From the NCBI RefSeq assembly GCF_017656495.1, contig NZ_JACDNS010000006.1, positions 62,001-126,000 on the forward strand: a stretch of 64,000 nt of DNA, in the 5' to 3' direction. Origin of the DNA: Thermococcus sp. Its GTDB lineage: Archaea; Methanobacteriota_B; Thermococci; Thermococcales; Thermococcaceae. Positions 47,826 to 56,679 of this stretch are shown here, in pieces (position 1 is the first letter of the stretch; the number at the start of each line of letters is the position of its first letter). The translations under genes and the position numbers were made by a program. The notes under the pieces are model-generated. The model did no database searches. It saw only the letters and a list, made by a program, of their open reading frames with translations, and was not told where the DNA came from.

Positions 47826-48823
47826 CTGAGATTCTCCTTTCTTTTATAGGTTTTGGAAACGTGGGCAGAGGAGTTGCGAGAGTTCTTCTAGAAAAAGCAG
47901 AACAGTTTAGGATAAAGTATGGTTTAAAGTTTAGAGTTGTCAGCATTTCTGATTCTAAAGCTACTATCTGGGATGAAAGTGGAATAGACTTGAGAGAGGC
48001 GTTAATGGTTAAGGAAACTTTTGGAAGCTTGGACAAATGGGGCAATGATTATGAGGTCTATGAGATGTCCCCACCGGAAGTTGTGAAGGAAGTTGAGAGT
48101 GACGTTGTTGTTGATGTAACCAATGACGTAAACGCGTGGAAGTGGCATATGGAGGCTTTCAGACATGGTAGGCACGTTGTGACTTCAAACAAACCTCCGT
48201 TAGTTTTTCATTTCATGGAGCTTACCCAAGAGGCTTACATGCGAAGAGTGAATTATAGATTTGAAGCAACAGTTATGGCCGGAACTCCAATAATAACACT
48301 TTTGCAGGAAAGTCTCTTAGGTGATGAAATTTTGAGCATTCAGGGAGTTTTAAACGGCACAACGACTTTCATTTTGAGCCAGATGGAAAGAGAACTTAGC
48401 TTTGAGGATGCATTAAAAAAAGCCCAAGAGCTTGGAATAGCTGAGAGGGATCCAAGCATGGACATTAAGGGTATAGATGCCGCCTATAAAGCTGCAATTC
48501 TCCATAATGTTGCTTTCTATCCAATAAGCTTTGAGAAGTTGAGGATTAGAGGCATTACTGAAATATCAATGGAAGATGTAGAAAGAGCTAAGAGAGAAGG
48601 TAAGATCATGAGATTAATTGCTGAGGTTAAAAAAGGTGAAGTCTCAGTTGAGCCGAAAGCAATTCCAAAGAATTCACCATTAGCTGTTTATGGAACACAA
48701 AACGTTGCAGTCATAGAAACGGACTTATTAGGAGAGCTTATAATTAAAGGTGCTGGTGCTGGAGTTAAGGAGACTGCTTCAGCCGTTGTGAGTGATGTCA
48801 TCAAAGCCGTGAGGAGAGAATAA
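47822..48823 (+). CDS. hom: Homoserine dehydrogenase
   Basis: A 333-residue enzyme that reduces aspartate semialdehyde to homoserine in threonine and methionine synthesis. Rossmann motif LSFIGFGNVGRGVA at the N-terminus, TSNKPPL with the catalytic lysine region, VMAGTPI, the GVLNGTTTFIL signature, and the DPSMDIKGIDAAYKAAIL block with catalytic K and D residues. It lacks the C-terminal ACT domain of bacterial enzymes, so feedback may come through another protein; the overlapping CBS gene is a candidate. Confidence 0.94.
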   Translation: MTEILLSFIGFGNVGRGVARVLLEKAEQFRIKYGLKFRVVSISDSKATIWDESGIDLREALMVKETFGSLDKWGNDYEVYEMSPPEVVKEVESDVVVDVTNDVNAWKWHMEAFRHGRHVVTSNKPPLVFHFMELTQEAYMRRVNYRFEATVMAGTPIITLLQESLLGDEILSIQGVLNGTTTFILSQMERELSFEDALKKAQELGIAERDPSMDIKGIDAAYKAAILHNVAFYPISFEKLRIRGITEISMEDVERAKREGKIMRLIAEVKKGEVSVEPKAIPKNSPLAVYGTQNVAVIETDLLGELIIKGAGAGVKETASAVVSDVIKAVRRE

Positions 48824-48829
48824 CCAAAT

Positions 48830-48840
48830 CTTTATATTTT
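48830..48840 (+). promoter_or_regulatory. TATA box of the DUF365 gene
   Basis: CTTTATATTTT, ~30-40 nt before the ATG at 48869, with AACCAAAT upstream as a weak BRE. Confidence 0.5.
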
Positions 48841-48868
48841 CATAGTCAAGCTTTTCTTCGGTGAGAGC

Positions 48869-49396
48869 ATGGAGCATGTGATTGCACTCCATCAAGTGTA
48901 TGGCGAGCTCATATTCAGAGGGTTAAAGTCTCATGAAATTAGACGCTCACGTGTGTTTAATGAGGGGGACATTGTCTTCCTTTACATAGCGAGAGGAAAT
49001 TTATTCACCCTTAAGAGAACACTTGAAAAACTCGGCTTAACTGAGGAACAGCTGTTGACTAAGAGGGGAACAATTGCGGGCGGCTTTGAGGTGGGAGAAG
49101 TCATAAAAGCTGATTTTGAAACCCTTTGGGAGCTTACAAAAGATACAAGCGGCTTAACCTTTGTTCATGGAGAAGAGAGAGGCAAGCAGTGGCTTAAGGA
49201 ATATATCAAAAATTATGGCTACGCCTTCACTATCGAGAAGCCTTTCCTCTTCAAGGAGCCTATAAGCAGGGAAGAGATGAAGGAAAAGTACGGTGTTTTT
49301 GTGGAAGGTATTATTCACCTCTCAAGCAGGACGAGGCAACCTTGGGTTAAAGCTCTGCTTGAAGATTTAATGAGTAGAGAAGCAGTGTTCATTTAG
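48869..49396 (+). CDS. DUF365 family protein (ASCH/PUA-like)
   Basis: A 175-residue protein whose first 60 residues (HVIALHQVYGELIFRGLK, then HEIRRSRVFNEGDIVFLYIA) resemble the ASCH/PUA-like RNA-binding fold seen in DUF365 proteins. The pattern K-S-x-E-I-R with a following GD-x-V is that of the ASCH core. It could bind modified RNA. The last 8 nt overlap the convergent ZPR1 gene. Confidence 0.75.
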   Translation: MEHVIALHQVYGELIFRGLKSHEIRRSRVFNEGDIVFLYIARGNLFTLKRTLEKLGLTEEQLLTKRGTIAGGFEVGEVIKADFETLWELTKDTSGLTFVHGEERGKQWLKEYIKNYGYAFTIEKPFLFKEPISREEMKEKYGVFVEGIIHLSSRTRQPWVKALLEDLMSREAVFI

Positions 49397-50018
49397 CCTC
49401 TTCGTTTTCAAGTTCTTCGGGTTCAATTATCACATAAGGTCCCGTGCTGAGCTTTTTGATTTCTTCCTTTGTCAAAAGCCTGCTCTTGACCTTTTCACCT
49501 ATCAAAGCGCTGTTTCCAAAGGGATCCAGGACCTTAACAGTCAGTGGTTTTCTGCCCTCCTTGACATCTTCAATATACTCCAAGAGCTCATCAATCTTCT
49601 TTACTGCTTCCTTGTCGTTTTCTTGTTCTTTGAAGTTCCTTGCCATCAAAAGGGTTTCCCTAACTCTCTCTAAAACTCCTTCAACATTGCTTACGAATCC
49701 TTGACTCGCTGGGCCGGGTTCAATCTTTATGCCAAGTTCTTCCAATTCAATTGTCCCGCTTTTGCTCCTCACGACTCTTGTAAACAGGTCTTTTTCCTCC
49801 TCAACTTTCACTGTGTATAGCTTCGGCTCCTTCTCTTCTAATATCATCACATCTGCACTTCTGTAGCCGCATTTTTCGCAGATAATTGTTGATTCCATGA
49901 CTTTGCCAAAATAGGGAATATCGTGGATGTATTGAATAACCTTGAGCGTGTTTTTGCCACCACAGATTGGACAGTCTCCCAGTCTAATCTCTTGAATATT
50001 GGGCTTTTCTTCATTCAT
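49389..50018 (-). CDS. ZPR1-type zinc finger protein
   Basis: A 209-residue archaeal ZPR1. The N-terminal zinc finger is CPICGG-x(n)-CEKCGYR, with YFGKVMESTIIC leading to the second pair; the C-terminal beta domain includes SGTIELEELGIKIEPG and LDPFGNSALIG. ZPR1 in eukaryotes helps fold EF1A, and a translation-linked role in archaea is possible. I chose ATG 50018, after GGTGAC; an in-frame ATG further upstream is unlikely. SepF lies upstream on the same strand, 64 nt away. Confidence 0.88.
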   Translation of the reverse strand: MNEEKPNIQEIRLGDCPICGGKNTLKVIQYIHDIPYFGKVMESTIICEKCGYRSADVMILEEKEPKLYTVKVEEEKDLFTRVVRSKSGTIELEELGIKIEPGPASQGFVSNVEGVLERVRETLLMARNFKEQENDKEAVKKIDELLEYIEDVKEGRKPLTVKVLDPFGNSALIGEKVKSRLLTKEEIKKLSTGPYVIIEPEELENEEAK

Positions 50019-50082
50019 GAATGTCACCAATAGAAGAGGCAAAAAGGAGTTTATAAAGTCATGGTAGGAAAGGAAAGAAGAG

Positions 50083-50484
50083 TCAACCCTTGTATATCTT
50101 TATGTCTGGTGGAGTCACTATGAGCTTAATTTCATATTTTGAGATCTTTGCAACATCTCCACCAAGAGCGTGGACCATGCCCTTTATTTGTTCAGCCACT
50201 TTTTCTAAAACATCTGTTTTTGATTCAAGTGGTGTTAAATCAACAATGACAATATTTCCTTCTTGTATCTCTTCTGAGATTTTCTCTAAATCGGTGTAAC
50301 TGGTAACAACAATCTTTTTAATGTATCTTATCTCGGGCTTTATGAGCTCCTTTGCAAGCTCATCCTCTTCAAGAGGAATAACATCGATATCAACTCTTGG
50401 TGTGCCCTCAACTTCCTTCCTGATGGACTTTAATGGCTTTCTTTTTGGCTCCTCTTTCTTAATAATTTTGTCAAACAATCCCAT
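50083..50484 (-). CDS. sepF: Cell-division protein SepF
   Basis: A 133-residue SepF (DUF552) homologue. The N-terminus MGLFDKIIKKEE is the amphipathic membrane-anchoring helix, followed by a linker and the SepF core (VVTSYTDLEKI, GNIVIVDLTPLES, GMVHALGGDVAKI). In archaea SepF anchors FtsZ at the division site. I set the start at ATG 50484, after GGAGGG, since the anchoring helix must be terminal; a longer reading from 50529 would bury it. It is separated from the ribosomal operon by the palindrome region. Confidence 0.92.
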   Translation of the reverse strand: MGLFDKIIKKEEPKRKPLKSIRKEVEGTPRVDIDVIPLEEDELAKELIKPEIRYIKKIVVTSYTDLEKISEEIQEGNIVIVDLTPLESKTDVLEKVAEQIKGMVHALGGDVAKISKYEIKLIVTPPDIKIYKG

Positions 50485-50559
50485 TAGTTTTCCCTCCATG
50501 AACTTTAGGCTGAATTTATTTTTGTGCATTGGTGTTTATATTTCTTGTGGAAGGGCGAC

Positions 50560-50576
50560 AAGGGGCTTCGCCCCTT
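50560..50576. repeat. Palindrome, 7-bp stem (AAGGGGC-TTC-GCCCCTT)
   Basis: A perfect inverted repeat with a 3-nt loop, first of a cluster. It lies 76 nt upstream of the sepF start, on the side where sepF transcription would begin, so it is not a simple terminator of sepF. Confidence 0.7.
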
Positions 50577-50613
50577 ATCTCCCTTTACCCTCAATCCCCA
50601 TCTTTCTCTATTG

Positions 50614-50630
50614 GGGAAACTACGTTTCCC
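50614..50630. repeat. Palindrome, 7-bp stem (GGGAAAC-TAC-GTTTCCC)
   Basis: A second perfect inverted repeat of the same geometry (7 + 3 + 7) but different sequence, 54 nt after the first (centre to centre). Confidence 0.7.
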
Positions 50631-50657
50631 TCACCCTTCCTTTTTTCTTATCTACCG

Positions 50658-50674
50658 GGGGAGCATAGCTCCCC
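50658..50674. repeat. Palindrome, 7-bp stem (GGGGAGC-ATA-GCTCCCC)
   Basis: A third perfect 7 + 3 + 7 inverted repeat, 44 nt after the second. It falls within the last codons of the gene remnant that follows on the minus strand. Confidence 0.7.
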
Positions 50675-50918
50675 TCGCCCCTCATAATTTTTAAAACTAA
50701 TTCCCGAAAATCCTTTCGATTTTTCCAGTTTTCTTTTCTGAATCAGCCTCAGCAGAGCAGAGTAGTAAGCAATTTTAAGAGCATTCTTTTCTATGTCTTG
50801 TTCTATGAGTGCATCGACCTGTGGATTATTTCTCCTTCAGCTTTCTTTAGGGCTTCCTCAGAATAGCCGGCAAATTTGAGTCCCATCGCGATGGCAAGGA
50901 CTTGGTAAGATAGGAGAT

Positions 50919-50936
50919 GGGGAGATTCTTCTCCCC
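50919..50936. repeat. Palindrome identical to the core of the hairpin at 289-308
   Basis: GGGGAGA-TTCT-TCTCCCC, a 7-bp perfect stem with a 4-nt loop. The same 18 nt occur at 290-307. Here it lies inside the gene remnant and not between convergent genes. Confidence 0.7.
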
Positions 50937-50994
50937 CGTCCCTGCATTGCAAAAATTTTTCACACTTTAAAGACAGAAAAAGGGTGGAAGGGTT

Positions 50995-51012
50995 CGAAAG
51001 CCTTTTAAATAC
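50995..51012 (+). promoter_or_regulatory. TATA/BRE promoter of the ribosomal superoperon
   Basis: CGAAAG-CC-TTTTAAATAC gives a BRE-like element and a TATA box, placing transcription start near 51035 and a leader of ~33 nt before the SPOUT gene. It is the only clear promoter seen before L3. Confidence 0.6.
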
Positions 51013-51067
51013 TTTCCTTTTACTCCATCACAGCTTCCCTATGTGTATAAGTGAAGGATGAGCAAAA

Positions 51068-51844
51068 ATGATCCTACACATCTTCATTCCAGATTCACTC
51101 CTTGAAGAAACAACTGACCCGAAAATAAGGACATATAAGGTTGGACAGATAGCAAGGGCAGCCGCAATCTTCGGCGTTGAGCACATATGGATTTACAAAG
51201 CAGGTGGCAAGGATGGAAAGTTCATAAAACTAATCCTTGAATACGCAGAAACTCCCCAATACCTCCGTAAAGCATTGTTCCCGATAAGGAAGGAACTTAA
51301 ATACGTTGGTGTGATCCCTCCCTTAAGAACTCCCCACCATAAGCTCAAGGGGAAACCCAAGCTGGGGGAAATTCGGGAGGGCGTAATTATTAAAAAGGGA
51401 AAGCGGCTTTACGCGGACATTGGCCTTGACGAACTTGCTCTCGTTGAAGGCTCTGGAGAAGGACGAATGACGTTCAAGATAGTCTCAGTAAATCCCCTGA
51501 AGGTGGTTCCAGCAAAACCCGTTGAATACTGGGGATACAGAGTTCATCTCACAAACAAACCACTAGCAAAAACACTTAAAAAGGCAAGACTTGACTTAGC
51601 AATCGCGACCTCACGTAAGGGTGAGGATGTAAGAAAAGTTAAGCTCCCTCCGCTGGAGGGAGAGATTGGATTCGTGTTCGGATCGCCGAGAAAGGGTGTG
51701 ATGGAGATCCTGAGAGACTTCAATGAGGATTATCCCTTTGATTTAATCCTCAATACAATTCCAAATCAAAAGACGAAAACCGTTAGAACCGAAGAAGCCG
51801 TGTTGGCGACTTTGGCTGTGTTTAATTTCATAAGGAGGGATTGA
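51068..51844 (+). CDS. SPOUT-class RNA methyltransferase (DUF171/C9orf114 type)
   Basis: A 258-residue SPOUT methyltransferase with an inserted OB-like domain (residues ~85-150). The knot is visible at the end: [39 protein letters not shown]. It should use SAM to modify an rRNA or tRNA base; the target is unknown. In many archaea this gene heads the L3 operon, which suggests a role in ribosome assembly. ATG 51068; L3 begins 1 nt after its stop. Confidence 0.85.
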   Translation: MILHIFIPDSLLEETTDPKIRTYKVGQIARAAAIFGVEHIWIYKAGGKDGKFIKLILEYAETPQYLRKALFPIRKELKYVGVIPPLRTPHHKLKGKPKLGEIREGVIIKKGKRLYADIGLDELALVEGSGEGRMTFKIVSVNPLKVVPAKPVEYWGYRVHLTNKPLAKTLKKARLDLAIATSRKGEDVRKVKLPPLEGEIGFVFGSPRKGVMEILRDFNEDYPFDLILNTIPNQKTKTVRTEEAVLATLAVFNFIRRD

Positions 51845-51845
51845 T

Positions 51846-52886
51846 ATGGGTAAGATTAACAAGCCAAGAAGAGGTTCATTGGCGTATTCCCCAAGAAAAA
51901 GGGCTAAGAGCATAGTTCCGAGAATTAGAAAGTGGCCTCAGGAAGATGAGGTAAGGTTACTCGGATTTGCTGGCTACAAGGCAGGAATGACTCACATACT
52001 CATGATAGACGACAGACCAGGGCTTACAAAGGGCAAAGAAATATTCATGCCGGTTACAATAGTTGAGACTCCACCAATGGTTGTCTTTGGAATCAGAGCA
52101 TACAAGCAGGGTTATCTTGGCCTTGAAACAGCAACAGAGGTCTGGATTCCAAATCTCAACCCCGACTTAAAGAGAAGAATCAAAACACTTCCAAAGAACT
52201 ACGATGAAGAGGCATTCCAGCAGAAGCTTGGCGAGCTTGAAGACCTCGTTAAGAGCGGTGAAATCGTCGAAGTTAGGGCTTTGGTTCACACTCAGCCAAG
52301 GCTTATCAAGCTCAAGAAGAAGCCGGAAGTTATGGAATACGCCGTTGGTGGAAAGAGCGTGGAAGAGAAGTTTACCTATCTCAAGGAGAAGCTTGGAAAG
52401 GAAATCAGGGCAAAGGAGGTTCTCAAGGAAGGTGAGCTTTTAGACGTCATAGCTGTTACAAAAGGTAAGGGAACTCAAGGTCCAGTTAAGAGATGGGGAA
52501 TCAAAGTTCAATTCCATAAGGCTCAGAGAGCTGGAAAGGGAAGACACGTTGGTAACTTAGGTCCATGGCATCCAGCAAGGGTTATGTGGACAGTTCCACA
52601 AGCCGGTCAGATGGGCTTCCACCACAGGACAGAGTTCAATAAGAGGTTGATTGCTATCGGTGAGAACGGAGTTCTTGAGCTTGATGGGAACAAGATTGAG
52701 ATTACACCAAAGGGCGGCTTCCCACACTATGGCATCGTTAGAAGTGACTTCCTCATGATTGCAGGTTCAATCCCTGGTGCAATTAAGAGAATCATTAGAG
52801 TTAGACCTGCAATCAGACCACCAGCTAAGAAGCCACCTGTTGAGAGACCACAGATTACATACATTAGTAGAGAATCAAAGCAATGA
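51846..52886 (+). CDS. rpl3p: Ribosomal protein L3 (uL3)
   Basis: The 346-residue archaeal L3, longer than bacterial L3. The start [33 protein letters not shown] and the tryptophan-rich loop reaching the peptidyl-transferase centre ([17 protein letters not shown]) are typical. Second gene of the superoperon. Confidence 0.98.
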   Translation: MGKINKPRRGSLAYSPRKRAKSIVPRIRKWPQEDEVRLLGFAGYKAGMTHILMIDDRPGLTKGKEIFMPVTIVETPPMVVFGIRAYKQGYLGLETATEVWIPNLNPDLKRRIKTLPKNYDEEAFQQKLGELEDLVKSGEIVEVRALVHTQPRLIKLKKKPEVMEYAVGGKSVEEKFTYLKEKLGKEIRAKEVLKEGELLDVIAVTKGKGTQGPVKRWGIKVQFHKAQRAGKGRHVGNLGPWHPARVMWTVPQAGQMGFHHRTEFNKRLIAIGENGVLELDGNKIEITPKGGFPHYGIVRSDFLMIAGSIPGAIKRIIRVRPAIRPPAKKPPVERPQITYISRESKQ

Positions 52887-52896
52887 GGTGAGTTAG

Positions 52897-53664
52897 ATGA
52901 AGGTTAAGGTATTTTCACTCAACGGCGAGCCAATTGAGGAGATTGAGTTGCCCAAGGTATTTGAGACTCCCTTCAGACCAGATTTGATTAGAAGAGCGGT
53001 CATCGCTTCATGGACACACAGGATTCAGCCCCAAGGTAGAGATCCAATGGCTGGTAAGAGAAGGGTCACAGAGAACATTGGTAAGGGTCACGGAATGGCA
53101 AGAGTTGAAAGAATAAAGACTGCTCCAAGGTTTGCCGCATTTGTCCCATTTGCAAGAGGCGGTAGAAGGGCTCACCCACCAAAGGTCGAGAAGATAATCT
53201 GGGAAGATATCAACAAGAAAGAGAAGAAGCTTGCTCTTATGAGTGCAATTGCAGCAACAGCTAACTATGATTTGGTTAGAGCAAGAGGGCACATAATTGA
53301 CAACGTTCCACAGATCCCCCTCATCGTTGAGGATGAGCTCGAGAAGATAGGTAAGACAAGGGAAACAAGGGAGATATTCAAGAAGCTTGGCATTTGGGAC
53401 GACATTGAGAGAGCTAAGAAGAACACAAAGGTTAGAGCTGGAAAAGGTAAGATGAGAGGAAGGAGATACAAGAAGGCTAAGGGTCCACTCATCGTCGTTG
53501 CAAAGAACGAAGGAATACTCTTGGGCGCAAGGAACCATCCAGGTGTTGATGTTGTATTAGTCGACAACCTTGGAGTTGAGATGCTTGCTCCAGGTACACA
53601 CCCCGGAAGGTTAACCGTGTGGACAAAGGGAGCAATTGAGAGATTGAGGGAGATTTACGGGTGA
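52897..53664 (+). CDS. rpl4p: Ribosomal protein L4 (uL4)
   Basis: The 255-residue archaeal L4. The exit-tunnel loop region is [20 protein letters not shown], followed by [19 protein letters not shown]; the C-terminal half is the globular domain. It is preceded by GAGGTGAG and its stop overlaps the L23 upstream region. Confidence 0.98.
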   Translation: MKVKVFSLNGEPIEEIELPKVFETPFRPDLIRRAVIASWTHRIQPQGRDPMAGKRRVTENIGKGHGMARVERIKTAPRFAAFVPFARGGRRAHPPKVEKIIWEDINKKEKKLALMSAIAATANYDLVRARGHIIDNVPQIPLIVEDELEKIGKTRETREIFKKLGIWDDIERAKKNTKVRAGKGKMRGRRYKKAKGPLIVVAKNEGILLGARNHPGVDVVLVDNLGVEMLAPGTHPGRLTVWTKGAIERLREIYG

Positions 53665-53669
53665 TGAAG

Positions 53670-53930
53670 ATGGATCCATACAAAGTTATTATCAGGCCTG
53701 TCGTTACAGAAAAAGCTGTGTCACTGATTGAAAAAGAGAACAAGCTCACATTCATTGTTGACAGAAGAGCTACAAAGCAAGACATCAAAAGGGCTGTGGA
53801 GGAAATCTACAAGGTTAAAGTTGAAAAAGTCAATACACTTATTACAATGAAAGGCGAGAAGAAGGCATATGTTAAGCTCAAGCCTGAGTACAACGCAAGT
53901 GAAATTGCTGCTAGAATAGGATTGTTCTGA
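53670..53930 (+). CDS. rpl23p: Ribosomal protein L23 (uL23)
   Basis: An 86-residue protein at the peptide exit, where SRP and translocon dock. [16 protein letters not shown] and [15 protein letters not shown] are the family blocks. ATG 53670 is preferred over the ATG at 53664, which lies inside GGTGATG. Confidence 0.97.
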   Translation: MDPYKVIIRPVVTEKAVSLIEKENKLTFIVDRRATKQDIKRAVEEIYKVKVEKVNTLITMKGEKKAYVKLKPEYNASEIAARIGLF

Positions 53931-53941
53931 GGTGGGTGAGA

Positions 53942-54661
53942 ATGGGTAAGAGTTTGATTCAACAGAGGAGAGGTAAAGGAAGTACAACTTTCAGAGCTCC
54001 ATCTCACAGGTATAGGGGAGCTGTAAGATATGTTCCCCTTAACCTGACAAAGGAGAAGACACTTGTCGGTAAGGTCGTTGAAATCCTCCACGATCCTGGA
54101 AGAACGGCACCAGTTGCAAGAGTTAAGTTTGAGAACGGTCTTGAGAAGCTCATCATAGCTCCAGAAGGGCTTTTGGTTGGAGATGAAATAGCCATCGGAC
54201 CAAATGCACCAATTAAGATAGGCAACACACTTCCATTGGCAATGATTCCCGAGGGAACTTACGTTTACGACATTGAGGCAGTTCCAGGAGATGGAGGAAA
54301 GTTCGTCAGAGCTGGCGGTAGTTATGCACTGGTTGTTTCAAGAGAAAAGGACAAAGTCATTGTTCAGCTTCCAAGCGGTGAACTTAAAGCCTTCAACCCA
54401 ATGTGTAGAGCAACAATCGGTGTCGTTGCTGGTGGTGGAAGGTTAGAGAAGCCACTCGTCAAAGCCGGTAAAGCCTACTACGTCATGAAAGCAAGAAACA
54501 GGTTCTGGCCGAAGCCAAGAGGTGTCAAGATGAACGCTGTAAACCACCCACACGGTGGTAAGGAGCACCACATTGGTAGACCAAGTACAGTTTCAAGGAG
54601 AGCTCCACCTGGAAGAAAGGTTGGTCATATCGCTGCGAGAAGAACGGGTAGGAGAAAGTGA
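53942..54661 (+). CDS. rpl2p: Ribosomal protein L2 (uL2)
   Basis: The 239-residue L2, which supports peptidyl-transferase activity. [20 protein letters not shown] at the start and the [13 protein letters not shown] loop with the key histidine near the end are diagnostic. ATG 53942 is spaced from GGTGGGTG; a GTG at 53936 is in frame but too close. Confidence 0.98.
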   Translation: MGKSLIQQRRGKGSTTFRAPSHRYRGAVRYVPLNLTKEKTLVGKVVEILHDPGRTAPVARVKFENGLEKLIIAPEGLLVGDEIAIGPNAPIKIGNTLPLAMIPEGTYVYDIEAVPGDGGKFVRAGGSYALVVSREKDKVIVQLPSGELKAFNPMCRATIGVVAGGGRLEKPLVKAGKAYYVMKARNRFWPKPRGVKMNAVNHPHGGKEHHIGRPSTVSRRAPPGRKVGHIAARRTGRRK

Positions 54662-54671
54662 GGTGATTTGA

Positions 54672-55070
54672 ATGGCAAGGAAGGAGTTTAGATATCGCGG
54701 TTACACTCTTGAAGAACTCTTAAACATGCCTCTCGATAAGGTAGCTGAGCTCTTCCCTGCAAGACAGAGGAGGAGTTTAAAGAGAGGATTTAGTCCAGAG
54801 CAAAAGAAGCTCTTAAGAAAGATTAGATTGGCTAAAAAGGGCAAGTACAAGAAGCCAATTAGAACACACTGCAGAGACATGGTAATCCTCCCAGAGATGG
54901 TTGGAATAACAATCTACGTCCACAACGGGAAGGAATTTGTACCAGTTGAAATCAAGCCTGAGATGATAGGACACTACTTGGGTGAGTTTGCATTAACAAG
55001 AAAGAGGGTTCAGCACGGTTCACCTGGTGTTGGTGCAACAAGATCATCAATGTTCGTTGCAATCAAGTGA
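54672..55070 (+). CDS. rps19p: Ribosomal protein S19 (uS19)
   Basis: A 132-residue archaeal S19, with an N-terminal extension beyond the bacterial form ([17 protein letters not shown]). [16 protein letters not shown] and [12 protein letters not shown] form the core. Follows L2 with GAGGTG at its start. Confidence 0.98.
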   Translation: MARKEFRYRGYTLEELLNMPLDKVAELFPARQRRSLKRGFSPEQKKLLRKIRLAKKGKYKKPIRTHCRDMVILPEMVGITIYVHNGKEFVPVEIKPEMIGHYLGEFALTRKRVQHGSPGVGATRSSMFVAIK

Positions 55071-55080
55071 GGTGGTATGA

Positions 55081-55551
55081 ATGCCTAGAGGGAGATTTGG
55101 CTACTCTTTCCAAAATTTTGACCCAGAGAGGATGGCAAGGGCTAGTGGGAGAGATTTGAGGATTTCACCAAAGTTTTCAGTTGAAATATGCAGAGAGATT
55201 AAAGGAATGATGCTCAACGATGCAATAAAATTCCTTGATGATGTAATTGCAATGAGGAGACCAGTTCCATTGAGAAGATTCAACGACTCACAGGGACACA
55301 AGAGAGGAAAGGGCTTCGGGCCAGGAAGATATCCAGTCAAGGTTGCAAAGGCAATCAAGAAGGTTCTCTTAAATGCAAAGAACAACGCAGAGCAAAAGGG
55401 CTTAGACCCGGACAAGCTTAAGATCATCCATGCAGCAGCCCACAGAGGCCCAGTGCTCAGGGGCTATATTCCAAGAGCTTTTGGAAGAGCTACACCATTC
55501 AATGAAGAGACAACACACATTGAGATAGTTGTTGAAGAGGTAAGGAGGTGA
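55081..55551 (+). CDS. rpl22p: Ribosomal protein L22 (uL22)
   Basis: A 156-residue L22 whose long loop lines the exit tunnel. [38 protein letters not shown] and the closing THIEIVVEE are typical. 10 nt after S19. Confidence 0.98.
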   Translation: MPRGRFGYSFQNFDPERMARASGRDLRISPKFSVEICREIKGMMLNDAIKFLDDVIAMRRPVPLRRFNDSQGHKRGKGFGPGRYPVKVAKAIKKVLLNAKNNAEQKGLDPDKLKIIHAAAHRGPVLRGYIPRAFGRATPFNEETTHIEIVVEEVRR

Positions 55552-55555
55552 GCTC

Positions 55556-56179
55556 ATGGCTATTGAGAGATACTTCATTAGAGAAGCAGTTAGGGAAATG
55601 CTCATCGACGAGTACCTTGAGAAAGAATTAAGAAGAGCGGGTTATGGCGGTTTGGATATCAAAAAGACACCTCTTGGAACAAAGGTCATAATCTTTGCAG
55701 CAAATCCAGGTTACGTTATAGGTAGAGGTGGAAGAAGAATCAGAGAGCTCACAAGAGTTCTTGAGAGACAGTTCGGATTGGAAAACCCACAGATTGAAGT
55801 TGAGGAAATTAAGAATCCCTATCTAAACGCAAAGGTTCAGGCCGTTAGGCTTGCCCAAGCTTTAGAGAGGGGAGTTCACTTCAGAAGAGCTGCCTATGCA
55901 GCAATTAGGGCAATTATGAGAAACGGTGCAAGAGGTGTCGAAATCAGGCTCAGCGGAAAGCTTACAGGCGAGAGAGCAAAGAGCGTTAGATTCTACCAAG
56001 GCTACCTCGCAAAGGTTGGAAACCCAGCAGAGACACTCGTTAGTAAGGGATACGCCCAAGCTTTGCTCAAGCTTGGTGTTATCGGTGTTAAAGTTGCAAT
56101 AATGCCACCAGAGGCAAAGCTTCCAGATGAGATTGAAATTATCGAGAAGCCAATTGAGGAAGAGGTGAGCGAACAATGA
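55556..56179 (+). CDS. rps3p: Ribosomal protein S3 (uS3)
   Basis: A 207-residue S3 with a KH domain ([14 protein letters not shown]) and the C-terminal RNA-binding domain ([20 protein letters not shown]). It sits at the mRNA entry site. Its end overlaps L29 by 4 nt. Confidence 0.98.
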   Translation: MAIERYFIREAVREMLIDEYLEKELRRAGYGGLDIKKTPLGTKVIIFAANPGYVIGRGGRRIRELTRVLERQFGLENPQIEVEEIKNPYLNAKVQAVRLAQALERGVHFRRAAYAAIRAIMRNGARGVEIRLSGKLTGERAKSVRFYQGYLAKVGNPAETLVSKGYAQALLKLGVIGVKVAIMPPEAKLPDEIEIIEKPIEEEVSEQ

Positions 56180-56376
56180 AGCCTAGTGAAATTAGAGAGA
56201 TGAGCTTGGAGGAGATTGAGCAGAAAATTAAAGAACTTAGGCTTGAGCTTGCTAAGGAGAGAGGAATGCTCACAATGGGAACATCTTTGGAGAACCCGAT
56301 GGTTATTAGGAACCTAAGACGGGATATAGCCCGTTTGTTAACAATTAAGAGGGAGAAGTTGAGAGAAAGAAGGTGA
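56176..56376 (+). CDS. rpl29p: Ribosomal protein L29 (uL29)
   Basis: A 66-residue, all-helical protein at the exit site ([20 protein letters not shown], then [13 protein letters not shown]). ATGA overlap with S3. Confidence 0.96.
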   Translation: MKPSEIREMSLEEIEQKIKELRLELAKERGMLTMGTSLENPMVIRNLRRDIARLLTIKREKLRERR

Positions 56377-56382
56377 TGTTTG

Positions 56383-56679
56383 GTGCCAAGGATAGTAAAC
56401 CCTCTGGATGAGATGTTATTTAAGGAGGTATTGAAGGAACAACAAAGGATTAAGGTCTATATTGAGCGTGCAAGGTATGGAAAGCTGAAGACAATAATCG
56501 AGGGTATAGATGAGAAGGAGTTTGACCTTGAGGAGATTGCAAAAAAACTGAAGGCGAAGCTGGCATGCGGAGGAACAGTAAAGAAAGGAAGAATAGAGCT
56601 TCAAGGGGATCACAGGGAAAGGGTCAAACAATTGTTGGCGGAGTATGGATTTTCAGAGGACTTAATAGAGATCGAGTGA
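56383..56679 (+). CDS. Translation initiation factor aIF1 (SUI1 family)
   Basis: A SUI1-fold protein of ~98 residues: [20 protein letters not shown], then [20 protein letters not shown] and [15 protein letters not shown]. It guards start-codon choice on the small subunit. The start is GTG 56383, 6 nt after AGGTGA, or TTG 56380. Its 3' end overlaps the RNase P protein gene; if the longer Rpp29 start is used, the overlap is 115 nt. Confidence 0.94.
   Translation: MPRIVNPLDEMLFKEVLKEQQRIKVYIERARYGKLKTIIEGIDEKEFDLEEIAKKLKAKLACGGTVKKGRIELQGDHRERVKQLLAEYGFSEDLIEIE

Larger units (their letters stand above)
50648..51021 (-). pseudogene. Decayed gene remnant, frameshifted
   Basis: On the minus strand a protein-like reading begins without a clear start, runs through KCEKFLQCRDGG, SYQVLAIAMGLKFAGYSEE and ALKKAEGEII, then loses frame. 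It resumes one frame over at 50824 as PQVDALIEQDIEKNALKIAY and YSALLRLIQKRK, ending at TAA 50648-50650. The two parts join if one base is restored near 50825. The residues form convincing helical protein, so this is probably a broken small gene of unknown family. The 5' part overlaps the ribosomal operon promoter. A sequencing error is possible, but there is also no start codon with a ribosome binding site. Confidence 0.5.
50485..51067. other. 583-nt stretch without an intact gene
   Basis: The only stretch over 300 nt without a functional gene. From left to right it holds the SepF upstream region, three 7-bp palindromes (50560-50674), a weaker AAAATC-CTTTC-GATTTT dyad (50707-50723), a frameshifted minus-strand gene remnant, the GGGGAGATTCTTCTCCCC palindrome, and the promoter of the ribosomal superoperon. 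Confidence 0.75.

Noticed and set aside
50560-50936. A small CRISPR array or repeat array
   Set aside because: The palindromes share geometry but not sequence, spacing is uneven (54, 44, ~261 nt), and there are no repeated flanks or spacers of constant length.
50485-51067. tRNA or rRNA gene in the long non-coding stretch
   Set aside because: No cloverleaf with conserved T-loop (GGTTCGAATC) and acceptor pairing was found; the GGTTCGAA at 50991-50998 has no matching arms around it.
53008-53538. A 176-codon minus-strand frame inside L4
   Set aside because: Shadow of L4; cysteine- and serine-rich translation typical of reverse-frame artefacts in these genes.
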